From contig JAUIHI010000023.1 in assembly GCA_030432295.1 (NCBI GenBank), forward strand, positions 1-64,000: DNA of 64,000 nt. Reading direction: 5' to 3'. This DNA comes from Anaerolineae bacterium. Lineage in GTDB: Bacteria; Chloroflexota; Anaerolineae; Caldilineales; Caldilineaceae. The notes beneath the pieces are model-generated. The model ran no database searches. It was not told the DNA's origin and saw only the letters and a list, made by a program, of their open reading frames with translations. Positions 32,937 through 41,927 of this stretch are shown in pieces (position 1 is the stretch's first letter; every line of letters begins with the position of its first letter). The translations under genes and the position numbers were made by a program.

Positions 32937-34007
32937 GTGGCAAACCCGTTAGATTGGCTTCTGGGCCTCTTTTCATTAGATATTGGGATTGACCTGGGGA
33001 CTGCCAATACACTTGTGCATGTCAAAGGTCGGGGGATCGTCATTGACGAACCCTCTGTTGTCGCGATCGATAAATCTTCGCGCAGACGGATTGCGATCAA
33101 AGCGATTGGCAAGGAAGCCAAGGAGATGGTGGGGCGCACGCCGGCCCACATTGTGGCGATTCGCCCCCTGCAGGACGGTGTGATCTCTGATTTTGAAGTG
33201 ACCGAGCGGATGATCCACCATTTCATCGGCAAAGTGCATGGCAATCGGGCCTTCGGCACGGCCCGTCCCCGTGTGGTTATCGGCATCCCATCCGGTGTGA
33301 CCGAAGTGGAAAAGCGGGCCGTGCGGGACGCAGCCATCAGCGCGGGCGCACGGGAGGCCGGTCTGGTGGAGGAGCCGATGGCCGCGGCTATCGGCGCGGG
33401 GCTGCCTGTGACCGAATCCATCGGCTCGATGATTGTGGACATCGGCGGTGGCACGACCGAAGTCGCGGTCATCTCCCTCGGCGGTATCGTCGTCTCCCGC
33501 TCGATCCGTGTGGCCGGCGACGAGATGAACGAAGACATCATCAACTACGCCCGGCAGAAGTACAATCTGCTTATCGGCGAGCGCCAGGCCGAGGGTGCAA
33601 AGATGAATGTCGGTTCGGCCTATCCCCTGGAACAGGAACGGACGATGATTCTGCGGGGGCGCAACCTGATTACCGGTTTGCCCGAAGCCATCGAAGTCAG
33701 TTCCGTGGAAATCCGCGAGGCACTTTCCAGTTCGGTGGATGTGATTGTGGACGCGGTGAAGGATACCCTGGACGAGACGCCGCCTGAACTGGTGGCGGAC
33801 CTGATGGAGCACGGCATTGTGCTGGCCGGGGGCGGTGCGCTTTTGCAGGGGCTGGCCCAGCGCTTGCAGGACGAGACCCGAATGCACGTCTATGTGGCCG
33901 ACAATCCGCTGACATCGGTTGCCCTGGGCACAGGGATGATTCTGGAAAAGCCCGAATATTACCAGGAAACCCTTTCGACAATGCAGCGCAAGAGTACGAT
34001 TCGTTAA
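32937..34007 (+). CDS. mreB: Rod-shape-determining actin homologue MreB
   Basis: The 356-aa protein has the actin-fold phosphate loops DIGIDLGTANTLVHVKGRGI and SMIVDIGGGTTEVAVISLGG, the adenosine motif GIVLAGGGALLQGLAQRL, and VVIGIPSGVTEVEKRAV. MreB filaments under the cytoplasmic membrane guide the elongation synthases PBP2 and RodA. GTG 32937 follows GAGAGGAG with suitable spacing. It is the first gene of the elongation/division operon ending at rodA. Confidence 0.96.
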   Translation: MANPLDWLLGLFSLDIGIDLGTANTLVHVKGRGIVIDEPSVVAIDKSSRRRIAIKAIGKEAKEMVGRTPAHIVAIRPLQDGVISDFEVTERMIHHFIGKVHGNRAFGTARPRVVIGIPSGVTEVEKRAVRDAAISAGAREAGLVEEPMAAAIGAGLPVTESIGSMIVDIGGGTTEVAVISLGGIVVSRSIRVAGDEMNEDIINYARQKYNLLIGERQAEGAKMNVGSAYPLEQERTMILRGRNLITGLPEAIEVSSVEIREALSSSVDVIVDAVKDTLDETPPELVADLMEHGIVLAGGGALLQGLAQRLQDETRMHVYVADNPLTSVALGTGMILEKPEYYQETLSTMQRKSTIR

Positions 34008-34008
34008 G

Positions 34009-34046
34009 TCAGAAGTTCGACTTTTTCTGAAAAGTCGAACTTCTGA
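34009..34046. repeat. Perfect 17-bp hairpin after mreB
   Basis: TCAGAAGTTCGACTTTT (34009-34025) is exactly complementary to 34030-34046 with loop TCTG. It starts one base after the mreB stop codon and shares outer words with the hairpin at 7987-8041. Confidence 0.85.
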
Positions 34047-34095
34047 GTGTGCCCCCCCCGGAAATTACCTCCGGTTTGGTATTCTCGTGATTTTT

Positions 34096-34127
34096 ACTTT
34101 CTGCCCCCTGCCCTGTGGGCAGAAAGT
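34096..34127. repeat. ACTTTCTGCCC hairpin before mreC
   Basis: ACTTTCTGCCC (34096-34106) and GGGCAGAAAGT (34117-34127) are exact complements with a 10-nt loop. It lies 25 bp before the mreC start and could affect mreC translation or RNA stability. Confidence 0.65.
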
Positions 34128-34152
34128 CTGTGAAATGGCCCCTTAACTGTCC

Positions 34153-35043
34153 ATGCGTGATAATCAGCGAAGATTCGGCGCTCCCGCCGATTTAGGCATC
34201 CGATTGATTATACTTGTCCTGGTGGCTGTGCTGCTGATGGCTTTGCAGCAGACAGGCCGCTTGGGGACGATTGAAGGAGCCGTCGCGCTGGTGATGTCCC
34301 CAGGCCAACTGGGCCTTTCCAGCATTACCGACCGGGTTGTCCAGACGGTGGGCGCGCTGGGCAGCTTTCAGGTGCTGCAAGAACGCACTGCCGAGCTGGA
34401 GAGCATCAACCGCAGTCTGCTGGCCGAGAATTTGCGCCTGCAGGAGATCGAGCGGGAAAATCAGCGGCTGCGGGAACTCCTCGCTTTTGGCGAGACTCGG
34501 CCCAGCATCGAACTGCGGGGTGGCCAGATTATCGCCCGGGTGATCGGACGGGACAGCAACAATTTCCTCAACTTTGTGATGGTGGACCTGGGCAGCCGTC
34601 ACGGCATCGAAGTCGGGATGCCTGTGTTGAACAACGAAGGATTGGTGGGTCGCGTCAGCGAAGTCACAAATGCATCGTCCAAAATCCTTCTCATCAGCGA
34701 CCCCCTCAGTACAGTCAACGCAATTCTTCAGAGCAGCCGCCTGACCGGTGTGGTGAACGGTGTGGTGGGCGACAATCCAGTGATGGGCTTCATTCCCCAG
34801 GGCACACTCGTGGGTGTGGGCGAGGTGGTGCTCTCCTCCGGGATGGGCGGCAACTTCCCCAAAGGCATTCCCATCGGCCAGGTGATCGAAGTGCGCCAGC
34901 GGGATTTTGAAGTCTTTCAGGAAGCGGTGGTGCGTCCTATCGTCGACTTTGACCGCCTGGAATTTGTGCTGATCGTTACCAGCTTCGACCCCCTGGAATT
35001 TGTGCCTGGTCTGGATGCTGTGCCGGACGCAACAACCCCATGA
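34153..35043 (+). CDS. mreC: Rod-shape-determining protein MreC
   Basis: The 296-aa protein has one N-terminal membrane helix (LIILVLVAVLLMALQQTG), a coiled coil at about residues 75-112 (ERTAELESINRSLLAENLRL), and the MreC double beta-barrel domain with VIGRDSNNFLNFVMVDLGSR and GIEVGMPVLNNEGLVGRVSE. MreC links MreB and MreD to PBP2 and helps switch PBP2 to its active form. The ATG lies 145 bp after mreB, across two hairpins. Its stop overlaps mreD. Confidence 0.94.
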   Translation: MRDNQRRFGAPADLGIRLIILVLVAVLLMALQQTGRLGTIEGAVALVMSPGQLGLSSITDRVVQTVGALGSFQVLQERTAELESINRSLLAENLRLQEIERENQRLRELLAFGETRPSIELRGGQIIARVIGRDSNNFLNFVMVDLGSRHGIEVGMPVLNNEGLVGRVSEVTNASSKILLISDPLSTVNAILQSSRLTGVVNGVVGDNPVMGFIPQGTLVGVGEVVLSSGMGGNFPKGIPIGQVIEVRQRDFEVFQEAVVRPIVDFDRLEFVLIVTSFDPLEFVPGLDAVPDATTP

Positions 35044-35540
35044 ATCGAACATCGCTCTACTTTTTTATGATTCCCCTGCTGGGGGTTCTGGCCATTGTCC
35101 AGTCGGTGGTGATTCCCCGTCTGGAGATCGCTCACGTGCGGCCGGATGTGATGGTGGTGCTGGTTGTGATCTGGGCGCTGCTCTTCGGCGGCTCTGGCAG
35201 CCTGCTCATCGGTTTTGTGGCCGGGCTGTGGATGGATGTGCTGAGCGGGGGGCCGATGGGAGGCAGCAGTCTGGCGTTGATGGCTGTGGCACTGGTTACA
35301 GGTATCGGCTACAGACGTTTTTTCCGCAGCAATCTGCTGGTTCCCATCGCCAGTATTGTGCTGGGGACACTGGTCTACTCTTACTGCTATTGGGGGATTC
35401 TGGCCCTGACCAATCACCGGCTCCCGCTTTGGGAAACGACCACACGGCTGATTTTCCCGGCTGTGGTGTACAATGGGGCTATTATGCTACTATTCATTCC
35501 CTTTCTCAACCGCCTCCCGGAGCAACAGGAGGTGGTCTAA
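35040..35540 (+). CDS. mreD: Rod-shape-determining membrane protein MreD
   Basis: The 166-aa protein is hydrophobic with about five membrane segments. It has the MreD pattern EIAHVRPDVMVVLVVIWALL and FVAGLWMDVLSGGPMGGSSL. It overlaps mreC by 4 nt (ATGA) and is followed 3 nt later by mrdA. It is part of the MreBCD elongation complex. Confidence 0.92.
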   Translation: MNRTSLYFFMIPLLGVLAIVQSVVIPRLEIAHVRPDVMVVLVVIWALLFGGSGSLLIGFVAGLWMDVLSGGPMGGSSLALMAVALVTGIGYRRFFRSNLLVPIASIVLGTLVYSYCYWGILALTNHRLPLWETTTRLIFPAVVYNGAIMLLFIPFLNRLPEQQEVV

Positions 35541-35543
35541 CCG

Positions 35544-37739
35544 ATGTTTGAACGTTCTGAACGCACAGCGACCCTGGCTACGGCGATGGTGCGCCTGGGG
35601 CTGCTGGTCGCTTTTCTGGTGCTGATTGGCCGACTCTATCAATTGCAGGTGATGGAAGGGGGCACCTATCAGACCCAGGCCGACAACAACCGTTTTCGCT
35701 TTATCGAAGTAGCTCCGCCCCGGGGTGTGATCTATGACCGTAACGGCGAAATCCTGGCCCGCAATCGCCCCAGTTTTGTGATTGCACTGGTCCCGGCGGA
35801 ATTGCCCGATGATCTCTTTGAAACGGACATAGACGAAGAAGCGCTTGCCATTGAGCGGCTGCTGCGGGTGCTGCGGGCGGATACGGATCGGGAGATTGCG
35901 CTCAATCTGGCCGAAGTGATGTTTCTGCGTCTGGGCCGGGCAGACTTTGCCAGGGTGGTCACTGCCGCTGGCGTCGATCTGGACTTTCGGCTGGTCACAT
36001 TGCAATTTGTGGAAAAAGTTGGCGACTCGGAGGAACTGGTTGAGCGCCCCACGCTGATCCCCGATCTCTCCCAGCCTCTGCCCCTGGAAGGGCTGGTAGC
36101 GCTGGTCTATCGGGCGGTGCAACTGGGAACCCAGGGCAGTTCCTACGAGGCGATTCCCCTGTTGGAGCTTGTCAACCGGGACAGGGCCTTTGACGTGGCC
36201 GAAGAGACCTACCAATTGCCTGGCGTGGAAGTTCAACAGATTCCTGTGCGGGACTACGTTTTCGGCGAGATCGTAAGCCACAGCCTGGGATTTATGGGAC
36301 CCATCCCCGCGCTGGCCGCCGAGATTTACAAGTCGGAAGGCTATCGAGACCCGAACGAACAGGTGGGATTGAACGGGCTGGAATTCACCTATCAGGACGA
36401 GTTGCGGGGCATACCGGGACAGAAGTATATTGAGGTAGACATTTTGGGGCGCGAGATGCGCACAGTCGGTCAGGTGATCGAACCGGTCCCCGGGCTGAAT
36501 CTGCGGCTGAGTCTGGACATTCGCCTGCAAGAGGCAATGTACAACGCGCTTTCGGCCAAAATGGAAGAGGTGCAGTCCAACAACGCAGTAGCCATTGCCA
36601 TGAATCCCAAGACCGGCGCGATTCTAGGGTTGGTCAGCCTGCCAGCCTTCGACAACAATATCTTTTCCGAAGGCATCGGCCCGGACTATCTGGCCCTGGA
36701 AGCCGACCCCAACAAGCCGCTGATCAACTACGCCATCGGTGGTCTCTACCCACCCGGCTCCACCTTCAAAATGGTATCGGCTGCCGCTGCCCTGGCCGAG
36801 GGTGTGATCGAGCCATCCAGCGTGATTGTGGACAGCGGCCCCATCTATCTACGCAATCGCTACTTTCCCAATGACTTCAGCCAGGCCCAGAAATTTGTGA
36901 GTTGGAATCACAAATTGGGAATCGTCCACGGCAGTATGACGATTGTGGAAGCACTGGGGCTTTCCAACGATATTTTCTTCTATATCATTGGGGGCGGTTT
37001 TCCCGATTCTCAGCAGGGGTTGGGCAACGAGAATCTGGCGAAATGGATGAATCTCTTTGGCTATGGGGAAAGGACGGGCATTGATCTGCCCGGCGAAGTC
37101 ACCTCTTTCCTGCCGGATGACCAGTGGAAACGGATCACCCAGGCCGAGTCCTGGACAACCGGTGATAGCTATAATATGGCGATCGGCCAGGGCTATGTCC
37201 TGGGCACGCCCTTGCAGGTATTGGTGGAGACCGCGGCAGTTGCCAATGGGGGCTATGTGATGAAGCCCCAATTGGTCCAGGAGATGATCGACGCCGAAGG
37301 CGGCCTGCAATGGAGCTATACGCCCCAGGTGGTGCGGGAGCTACCCATCAGCAAAAGCCTGTTGAGCTATGTGGAGCAGGGAATGTGGGCAGTGGTCAAT
37401 GCCCCCTATGGCACGGCTCCCAACAGCCGGGTGGAAGGGGTGACTGTGGCAGGCAAGACGGGCACGGCTGAGTTTTGTGAGTGGGACGCAGCCATCGAAG
37501 ATTGTGCCTTCCGGGACAAAGACGATAACCTGCCCTTTCACGCCTGGTATGTGGGCTATGCGCCCTACGAAGACCCTGAAATTGCCGTAGTCGCCTTTGT
37601 CTACAATGGCGGCGAAGGTTCAACGGTCGCTGTCCCGGTAGTCCAGCAGGTATTGGACTTCTACTTCAACGGTCCGCCCCCGGTGGAACCCCCGGTCGAG
37701 CCGGTCGAGCCGCCAGAGCAAACAGCAGCAAGCGAGTAA
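35544..37739 (+). CDS. mrdA: Penicillin-binding protein 2 (elongation transpeptidase)
   Basis: The 731-aa protein has an N-terminal membrane anchor (TAMVRLGLLVAFLVLIGRLY), a PBP dimer domain (APPRGVIYDRNGEILARNRP), and a transpeptidase domain. The transpeptidase domain has S406-T-F-K409 (YPPGSTFKMVS), S474-N-D, and K638-T-G (GKTGTAEF). It crosslinks peptidoglycan during rod elongation with RodA. Length is somewhat above E. coli PBP2 (633 aa), mostly from insertions between the anchor and transpeptidase and a Pro/Glu-rich C-terminal tail (PPVEPPVEPVEPPEQ). Confidence 0.94.
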   Translation: MFERSERTATLATAMVRLGLLVAFLVLIGRLYQLQVMEGGTYQTQADNNRFRFIEVAPPRGVIYDRNGEILARNRPSFVIALVPAELPDDLFETDIDEEALAIERLLRVLRADTDREIALNLAEVMFLRLGRADFARVVTAAGVDLDFRLVTLQFVEKVGDSEELVERPTLIPDLSQPLPLEGLVALVYRAVQLGTQGSSYEAIPLLELVNRDRAFDVAEETYQLPGVEVQQIPVRDYVFGEIVSHSLGFMGPIPALAAEIYKSEGYRDPNEQVGLNGLEFTYQDELRGIPGQKYIEVDILGREMRTVGQVIEPVPGLNLRLSLDIRLQEAMYNALSAKMEEVQSNNAVAIAMNPKTGAILGLVSLPAFDNNIFSEGIGPDYLALEADPNKPLINYAIGGLYPPGSTFKMVSAAAALAEGVIEPSSVIVDSGPIYLRNRYFPNDFSQAQKFVSWNHKLGIVHGSMTIVEALGLSNDIFFYIIGGGFPDSQQGLGNENLAKWMNLFGYGERTGIDLPGEVTSFLPDDQWKRITQAESWTTGDSYNMAIGQGYVLGTPLQVLVETAAVANGGYVMKPQLVQEMIDAEGGLQWSYTPQVVRELPISKSLLSYVEQGMWAVVNAPYGTAPNSRVEGVTVAGKTGTAEFCEWDAAIEDCAFRDKDDNLPFHAWYVGYAPYEDPEIAVVAFVYNGGEGSTVAVPVVQQVLDFYFNGPPPVEPPVEPVEPPEQTAASE

Positions 37740-37743
37740 TCCG

Positions 37744-38790
37744 GTGTCCGAATTCAATCAAGCAACTTCCAAAACCAACAATCCGGTCCGACTGCCCCGG
37801 CCCAACGCCTCTTCCAAGCCTTCGATTGTGCGCATTGTGGGAACAGGCGACGGCATTGTCATGCGCATCGGCGACCAGGACGGGCGCTGGAGCGATATTG
37901 TACGGGTGCTGGCCGGTCATCTGGCCAAGGCCGAGGGCTTCTTTCAGGGCGAACGGGTCGCCATTGAGATCGGTGCGCGGCTGCTAAGCGCCGACGATCT
38001 CCAGCAGATCGCCGACGTGCTGGCGGGCTATAACATCGCGATCTGGGCTGTGCGCACCAGCAACCCGGAGACCCGGCGGATGGTGCAGGACATCGGTCTG
38101 GCTGCGGAGGGGATGGACGGCAGCCAGGAGGGTCAGCCAGCCTCCACCGGCAAAAACGAACGTGCCCGCTGGGAAGTCCATTTGGGGCAGCGCAACCAGG
38201 CCGCCCCAGCGGTCAAACCCCACTCCGAGTTTCAGCCACCCCAGGCCATTGCCGACGCCATTGCGGATCAGGCCATTGATCAGGCAGAACGCACGGAGGC
38301 GGTGTCCCCTGGGCCGCCGAAGCCGGAGACGACAGGGCGCCCCGCATTCGGTTCACCTGCGGCAGAAGCAGAAGCGATACACCAGACGGAAGATACAGAC
38401 GACACAACCGATCCGGAAGTGATCCTCGCCCCACCCTACATTTTTCGGGGAACCCTGCGTTCGGGCCAGGTCTTTCGCCACGCCGGCACAATTATGCTGA
38501 TCGGGGATGTGAATCCGGGGGCCGAAGTGATCAGCGGCGGGGACATTTTCGTCTGGGGTCGGCTGCGGGGAATCGTCCACGCTGGGGCTATGGGCAACGA
38601 GCGGGCTGTGGTGTGCGCCATCGACTTTGAACCCATCCAACTGCGCATCGCCGGCTACATTGCCATGTCGCCCAAGGCGGTGAGCAATGAGCCGGGCCGC
38701 TGGTTCTGGCGGCGCAACGCGGTGGAAAAACCAGAAGTGGCCCGGGTGATGGGCAAGCAGATTGTGGTGGATGTGTGGGACAGGGAGTGA
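37744..38790 (+). CDS. minC: Septum-site inhibitor MinC
   Basis: The 348-aa protein has an N-terminal MinC domain (about residues 25-115: GFFQGERVAIEIGARLLSAD, NIAIWAVRTSNPETRRM), a long Pro/Ala/Glu-rich linker, and a C-terminal beta-helix (about 228-345: FRGTLRSGQVFRHAGTIMLI, NPGAEVISGGDIFVWGRLRG). It blocks FtsZ assembly away from mid-cell when recruited by MinD. GTG 37744 is 4 nt after the PBP2 stop codon. It is longer than E. coli MinC (231 aa) mainly because of the linker. Confidence 0.92.
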   Translation: MSEFNQATSKTNNPVRLPRPNASSKPSIVRIVGTGDGIVMRIGDQDGRWSDIVRVLAGHLAKAEGFFQGERVAIEIGARLLSADDLQQIADVLAGYNIAIWAVRTSNPETRRMVQDIGLAAEGMDGSQEGQPASTGKNERARWEVHLGQRNQAAPAVKPHSEFQPPQAIADAIADQAIDQAERTEAVSPGPPKPETTGRPAFGSPAAEAEAIHQTEDTDDTTDPEVILAPPYIFRGTLRSGQVFRHAGTIMLIGDVNPGAEVISGGDIFVWGRLRGIVHAGAMGNERAVVCAIDFEPIQLRIAGYIAMSPKAVSNEPGRWFWRRNAVEKPEVARVMGKQIVVDVWDRE

Positions 38791-38794
38791 ATGG

Positions 38795-38850
38795 GACTGG
38801 AGATCGGGGACCGGGGATCGGGAACTGACGACTGACGACCAACAGACAGC
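38795..38850. repeat. Iterated GGGGAYCGGG/ACTGACGACTGACG words between minC and minD
   Basis: The 75-bp minC-minD gap contains GGACTGGAGATCGGGGACCG and then GACGACTGACGACC. These are short reiterated words like those at 20894 and 41863, but here without a strong inverted partner. Confidence 0.55.
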
Positions 38851-38865
38851 GAAGCGGAGCAGGCG

Positions 38866-39657
38866 ATGGCCGGGGTGGTACTCACAGTAACTTCTGGCAA
38901 GGGCGGTGTGGGCAAGACGACCACCAGCGCTAATTTGGGGACCGCACTGGCGATGGCCGGGCAGCGGGTGGTGGTGGTGGATGCCGACCTGGGGCTGCGT
39001 AACCTGGACATTGTGATGGGGCTGGAAAGCCGTATCGTCTATACGGTTGTGGATGTGATCGAAGATCGCTGCCCTCTGCACCAGGCCCTCATCCGGGACA
39101 AACGGGTGGGTGAGTTGTATCTGCTGCCCGCCTCCCAGACCCGTGACAAAGATGCGGTGACGCCTGACCAGATGATGACCATCTGCCAGGAGTTGCAGGA
39201 GATCGCGGATTACGTGCTGATCGACTCCCCCGCGGGGATCGAGGCGGGCTTTCGCAACGCGGTGGCCCCGGCTACAGAAGTGCTGATCGTCACCACACCG
39301 GAGGTCAGCGCGCTGCGGGATGCGGACAAAGTGATCTATCTGCTGGAACGGGATGTGGGGATCGAACCCCGGCTGATTATCAACCGTTACAATCCCCGCC
39401 TGGTGCGCCGGGGGGATATGTTGAACAGCAAAGACATTCTGGACATTCTGAGCATCGATCTGCTGGGCATTGTGCCCGATGATGACAATATCGTGATTTC
39501 GACGAACAAAGGCCGACCCATTGCCCTGGAGCCAGAAGTTTACGTCAGCCGGGCCTATCATAATATAGCCCAGCGCATTTTGGGGTATAATGTGCCTCTT
39601 TTGCGCTTTCAGGAAGTAAGTTGGTGGGAGCGCTTTCGTCGGATGTTGGGACTGTAG
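38866..39657 (+). CDS. minD: Septum-site ATPase MinD
   Basis: The 263-aa protein has the deviant Walker A motif VTSGKGGVGKTTTSANLGTA, switch I VVVVDADLGLRNLDIVMGLE, switch II VLIDSPAGIEAGFRNAV, and the C-terminal amphipathic membrane-binding helix VSWWERFRRMLGL. ATP-bound MinD dimers on the membrane recruit MinC. MinE, which normally follows and drives oscillation, is not here; rodA starts 3 nt after the MinD stop. Position is therefore likely set by another factor, or minE lies elsewhere. Confidence 0.95.
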   Translation: MAGVVLTVTSGKGGVGKTTTSANLGTALAMAGQRVVVVDADLGLRNLDIVMGLESRIVYTVVDVIEDRCPLHQALIRDKRVGELYLLPASQTRDKDAVTPDQMMTICQELQEIADYVLIDSPAGIEAGFRNAVAPATEVLIVTTPEVSALRDADKVIYLLERDVGIEPRLIINRYNPRLVRRGDMLNSKDILDILSIDLLGIVPDDDNIVISTNKGRPIALEPEVYVSRAYHNIAQRILGYNVPLLRFQEVSWWERFRRMLGL

Positions 39658-39660
39658 GCA

Positions 39661-40758
39661 ATGTTAGACCGTTCGTTACTGCGTAACTTTGACTATCTGC
39701 TGATGGTGGCTGTTTTGCTGCTCTGCGCCATTGGCATTGGGATGGTCTACAGCGCGACGATTTCCACTGTAGACTTGAGCGACTATTGGGAACGGCAGTT
39801 GTTCTTTATGCTGGTCGGCCTGGTAGTGATGTTGATTGTGGCGTTTTTCGACTATCGCCATCTGGAACTGCTGGCCCAGCCCGCCTATCTTGGACTGCTC
39901 GGTTCGCTCCTGGCCGTCTTCGCCTTTGGCGCGGTGCAGGGTGGCTCACAGCGCTGGATTAGCGTGGCGGGAACCCTTGTGCAGCCTACAGAAGCTGGAA
40001 AGTTTCTGTTGATTATCTTCTTCGCCTGGTATCTCAGCCGTTTCCAGGAGCAGTTGCAACGTTTTGGCTACCTGCTGGTTGCGCTGGTCCTGCTCGCTTT
40101 CCCCCTTGCCTTTGTCTATCTCCAGCCCGATCTGGGCATGACTATCACCTTTGCTTTTATTGGCGGCATTTTGATTCTGGTCAGCGGCATTCGCCTTTGG
40201 CACGTGGGCATTCTGATCGGGACTGGCCTGTCGGCCCTGCCTTTTCTGGCTGGCACATTGCAGGGCTATATGGTCGAGCGCTTGGAGATATTTCTCGATC
40301 CATCCTCCAACCCGGACGCATCCTTCAACGTCTCCCAGGCGCTGATCAGCATTGGCAATGGGGGTTTACTCGGGCAGGGATGGGGGCATGGCAGCCAGAA
40401 CCAGCTTCACTTTTTGCGGGTGCGCCACACGGATTTTATCTTCAGTGTGATCTCAGAAGAGTTGGGTTTTGTGGGCACTGTGCTGATTCTGCTGCTGCTT
40501 TTCTTTGTGGTTTGGCGGCTGGTACGTATCGCGGACAAGGCCCAGGACCAGTTTGGCCGTTTGATTACAATGGGTGTGGCTGCCCTCATCTTTTTCCAGA
40601 CGTTTATCAATGTGGGCATGAACCTCAGTATTGTGCCCGTAACCGGTATGACCCTGCCGTTTATCAGCTATGGCGGCAGTAGTTTGATTTCGATGATGCT
40701 GGCCATCGGGCTGGCACAAAGTGTGGTAATGCGCCATCGCAAGATGGACTTTCAATAG
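39661..40758 (+). CDS. rodA: Peptidoglycan polymerase RodA (SEDS family)
   Basis: The 365-aa protein has about ten membrane segments and the SEDS signatures GAVQGGSQRWISVAGTLVQP, KFLLIIFFAWYLSRF and FLRVRHTDFIFSVISEELGF, with the usual end VTGMTLPFISYGGSSLISMM. RodA polymerises glycan strands in partnership with PBP2, which is encoded in the same operon. An intrinsic terminator follows. Confidence 0.94.
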   Translation: MLDRSLLRNFDYLLMVAVLLLCAIGIGMVYSATISTVDLSDYWERQLFFMLVGLVVMLIVAFFDYRHLELLAQPAYLGLLGSLLAVFAFGAVQGGSQRWISVAGTLVQPTEAGKFLLIIFFAWYLSRFQEQLQRFGYLLVALVLLAFPLAFVYLQPDLGMTITFAFIGGILILVSGIRLWHVGILIGTGLSALPFLAGTLQGYMVERLEIFLDPSSNPDASFNVSQALISIGNGGLLGQGWGHGSQNQLHFLRVRHTDFIFSVISEELGFVGTVLILLLLFFVVWRLVRIADKAQDQFGRLITMGVAALIFFQTFINVGMNLSIVPVTGMTLPFISYGGSSLISMMLAIGLAQSVVMRHRKMDFQ

Positions 40759-40785
40759 CAAGCGCCGGAACAGGAAAACCTGCCG

Positions 40786-40814
40786 AAGCCATCCCACCGT
40801 GGATGGCTTTTCTA
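40786..40814 (+). terminator. Intrinsic terminator of the mreB-rodA operon
   Basis: AAGCCATCC (40786-40794) and GGATGGCTT (40801-40809) form a 9-bp stem with a 6-nt loop followed by TTTTCT. The position, 27 bp after the rodA stop codon, fits the operon end. Confidence 0.8.
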
Positions 40815-40852
40815 TATCTATAGAAGACCAAAACTGCAAGGGGAGAAAAAGA

Positions 40853-41851
40853 ATGAACTACGTAAACTTTGGAACGGCCGGTGTAAAAGTCTCGCGTATG
40901 GCCCTGGGTCTGGGACTGCGCGGACAGGCCGATGAAGCAGAGGCCGGGCAGATGGTGGAGTTGGCATTGGACCGGGGACTGAATCTCCTCGACTGCGCCA
41001 ACGTCTACGGGATGATGGACGACCGGGCCAATATCGGCAAGTCGGAGGAACTGCTGGGCCGGGTGCTGGGGTCCCGGCGGGACGATGTGGTCATCACCTC
41101 TAAAGTGACCAGCCCCATCGGTTCCGGTCCTAACGACTACAGTGCCTCCCGCTATCACATTTTGCGGGAAGTGGAGCGTTCGTTGCAACGATTGAAGACC
41201 GACCGCATAGACGTCTACCTGCTCCACGCCTTCGACACGACCACCCCGGACGAGGAGAAATTCCGCGCCCTGGAAGCGCTGGTTCAGCAGGGCAAAGTCC
41301 GCTATGTGGGCGTTTGCAACTACCAGGCCTGGCAGGTGGTCCAGGCCATGCGGGTGCAGGATAGGCTGAACGCTGCTCCGCTCATCACCGTCCAGAACCC
41401 CTACAGCCTGCTCAACCGCAGCCTGGAACGGGAGATGTTTCCGATGGTCCGCGCCACCGGCCTGGGAGTGATGGCCTACAGTCCGTTAGGGGTCGGGCTG
41501 CTCAGTGGCCGCTACACGCCCGACGCTATGCCCGAAGAAAGCTCCCTGTGGGGCAGCCGACGCAAAGGCGTTTTCCGGGATGTGCTGCGGGGCCGGGCCG
41601 CGGATGTGCTGGCCGCGGTGCAGGGCGTGGCCGAACGGCTGGGTGCGACGGTTGCGCAAGTGGCCCAGGCCTGGATTCTGGCCCAGCCAGAGATCACCTG
41701 CGTCATCTCCGGTGCGGATACCCCCGAACAGTTGGCGGACAATCTGGGCGCGCTGGAACTGACGATTCCCTCCGAGGAGATGGCTGTCCTCAATCGGGTC
41801 TCCGCCGGGCTGTCGCTGGTGTTGGACGGCAGCGATTTTGAATTGTCTTAA
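40853..41851 (+). CDS. Aldo/keto reductase
   Basis: The 332-aa protein shows the AKR catalytic tetrad: Asp and Tyr in NLLDCANVYGMMDDRANIG, Lys in VVITSKVTS, and His in DVYLLHAFD. The barrel ends with ITCVISGADTPEQLADNLGA, a usual nucleotide-binding region. It belongs to the bacterial YghZ/Tas-like group and should reduce aldehydes or ketones with NADPH. AAGGGGAG precedes ATG 40853. It is a single-gene unit between the rodA terminator and a hairpin. Confidence 0.87.
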   Translation: MNYVNFGTAGVKVSRMALGLGLRGQADEAEAGQMVELALDRGLNLLDCANVYGMMDDRANIGKSEELLGRVLGSRRDDVVITSKVTSPIGSGPNDYSASRYHILREVERSLQRLKTDRIDVYLLHAFDTTTPDEEKFRALEALVQQGKVRYVGVCNYQAWQVVQAMRVQDRLNAAPLITVQNPYSLLNRSLEREMFPMVRATGLGVMAYSPLGVGLLSGRYTPDAMPEESSLWGSRRKGVFRDVLRGRAADVLAAVQGVAERLGATVAQVAQAWILAQPEITCVISGADTPEQLADNLGALELTIPSEEMAVLNRVSAGLSLVLDGSDFELS

Positions 41852-41862
41852 TAGGGGCTGGC

Positions 41863-41926
41863 AGTAGCCGGTGACCAGTGACCAGTGATGTCGAGACATC
41901 CAATGGTCACTGGTTACCGGTTACAG
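41863..41926. repeat. GACCAGTGACCAGTGA reiterated-word hairpin
   Basis: GTAGCCGGTGACCAGTGACC at the left faces TGGTCACTGGTTACCGGTTAC at the right around ATGTCGAGACAT. Pairing is imperfect because the words are reiterated. It lies between convergent genes. Confidence 0.7.
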
Positions 41927-41927
41927 C

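Noticed and set aside
32737-32952. Small ORF upstream of mreB
   Set aside because: It covers repeat DNA and the mreB ribosome site and lacks similarity to any known protein.
34192-35052. Long antisense frames opposite mreC and other genes
   Set aside because: They mirror GC-rich codons of the genes on the other strand and show no recognisable domain or ribosome site.
39658-40852. Possible minE hidden after minD
   Set aside because: All sequence after minD is rodA, a terminator and the aldo/keto reductase; no MinE-like frame fits.
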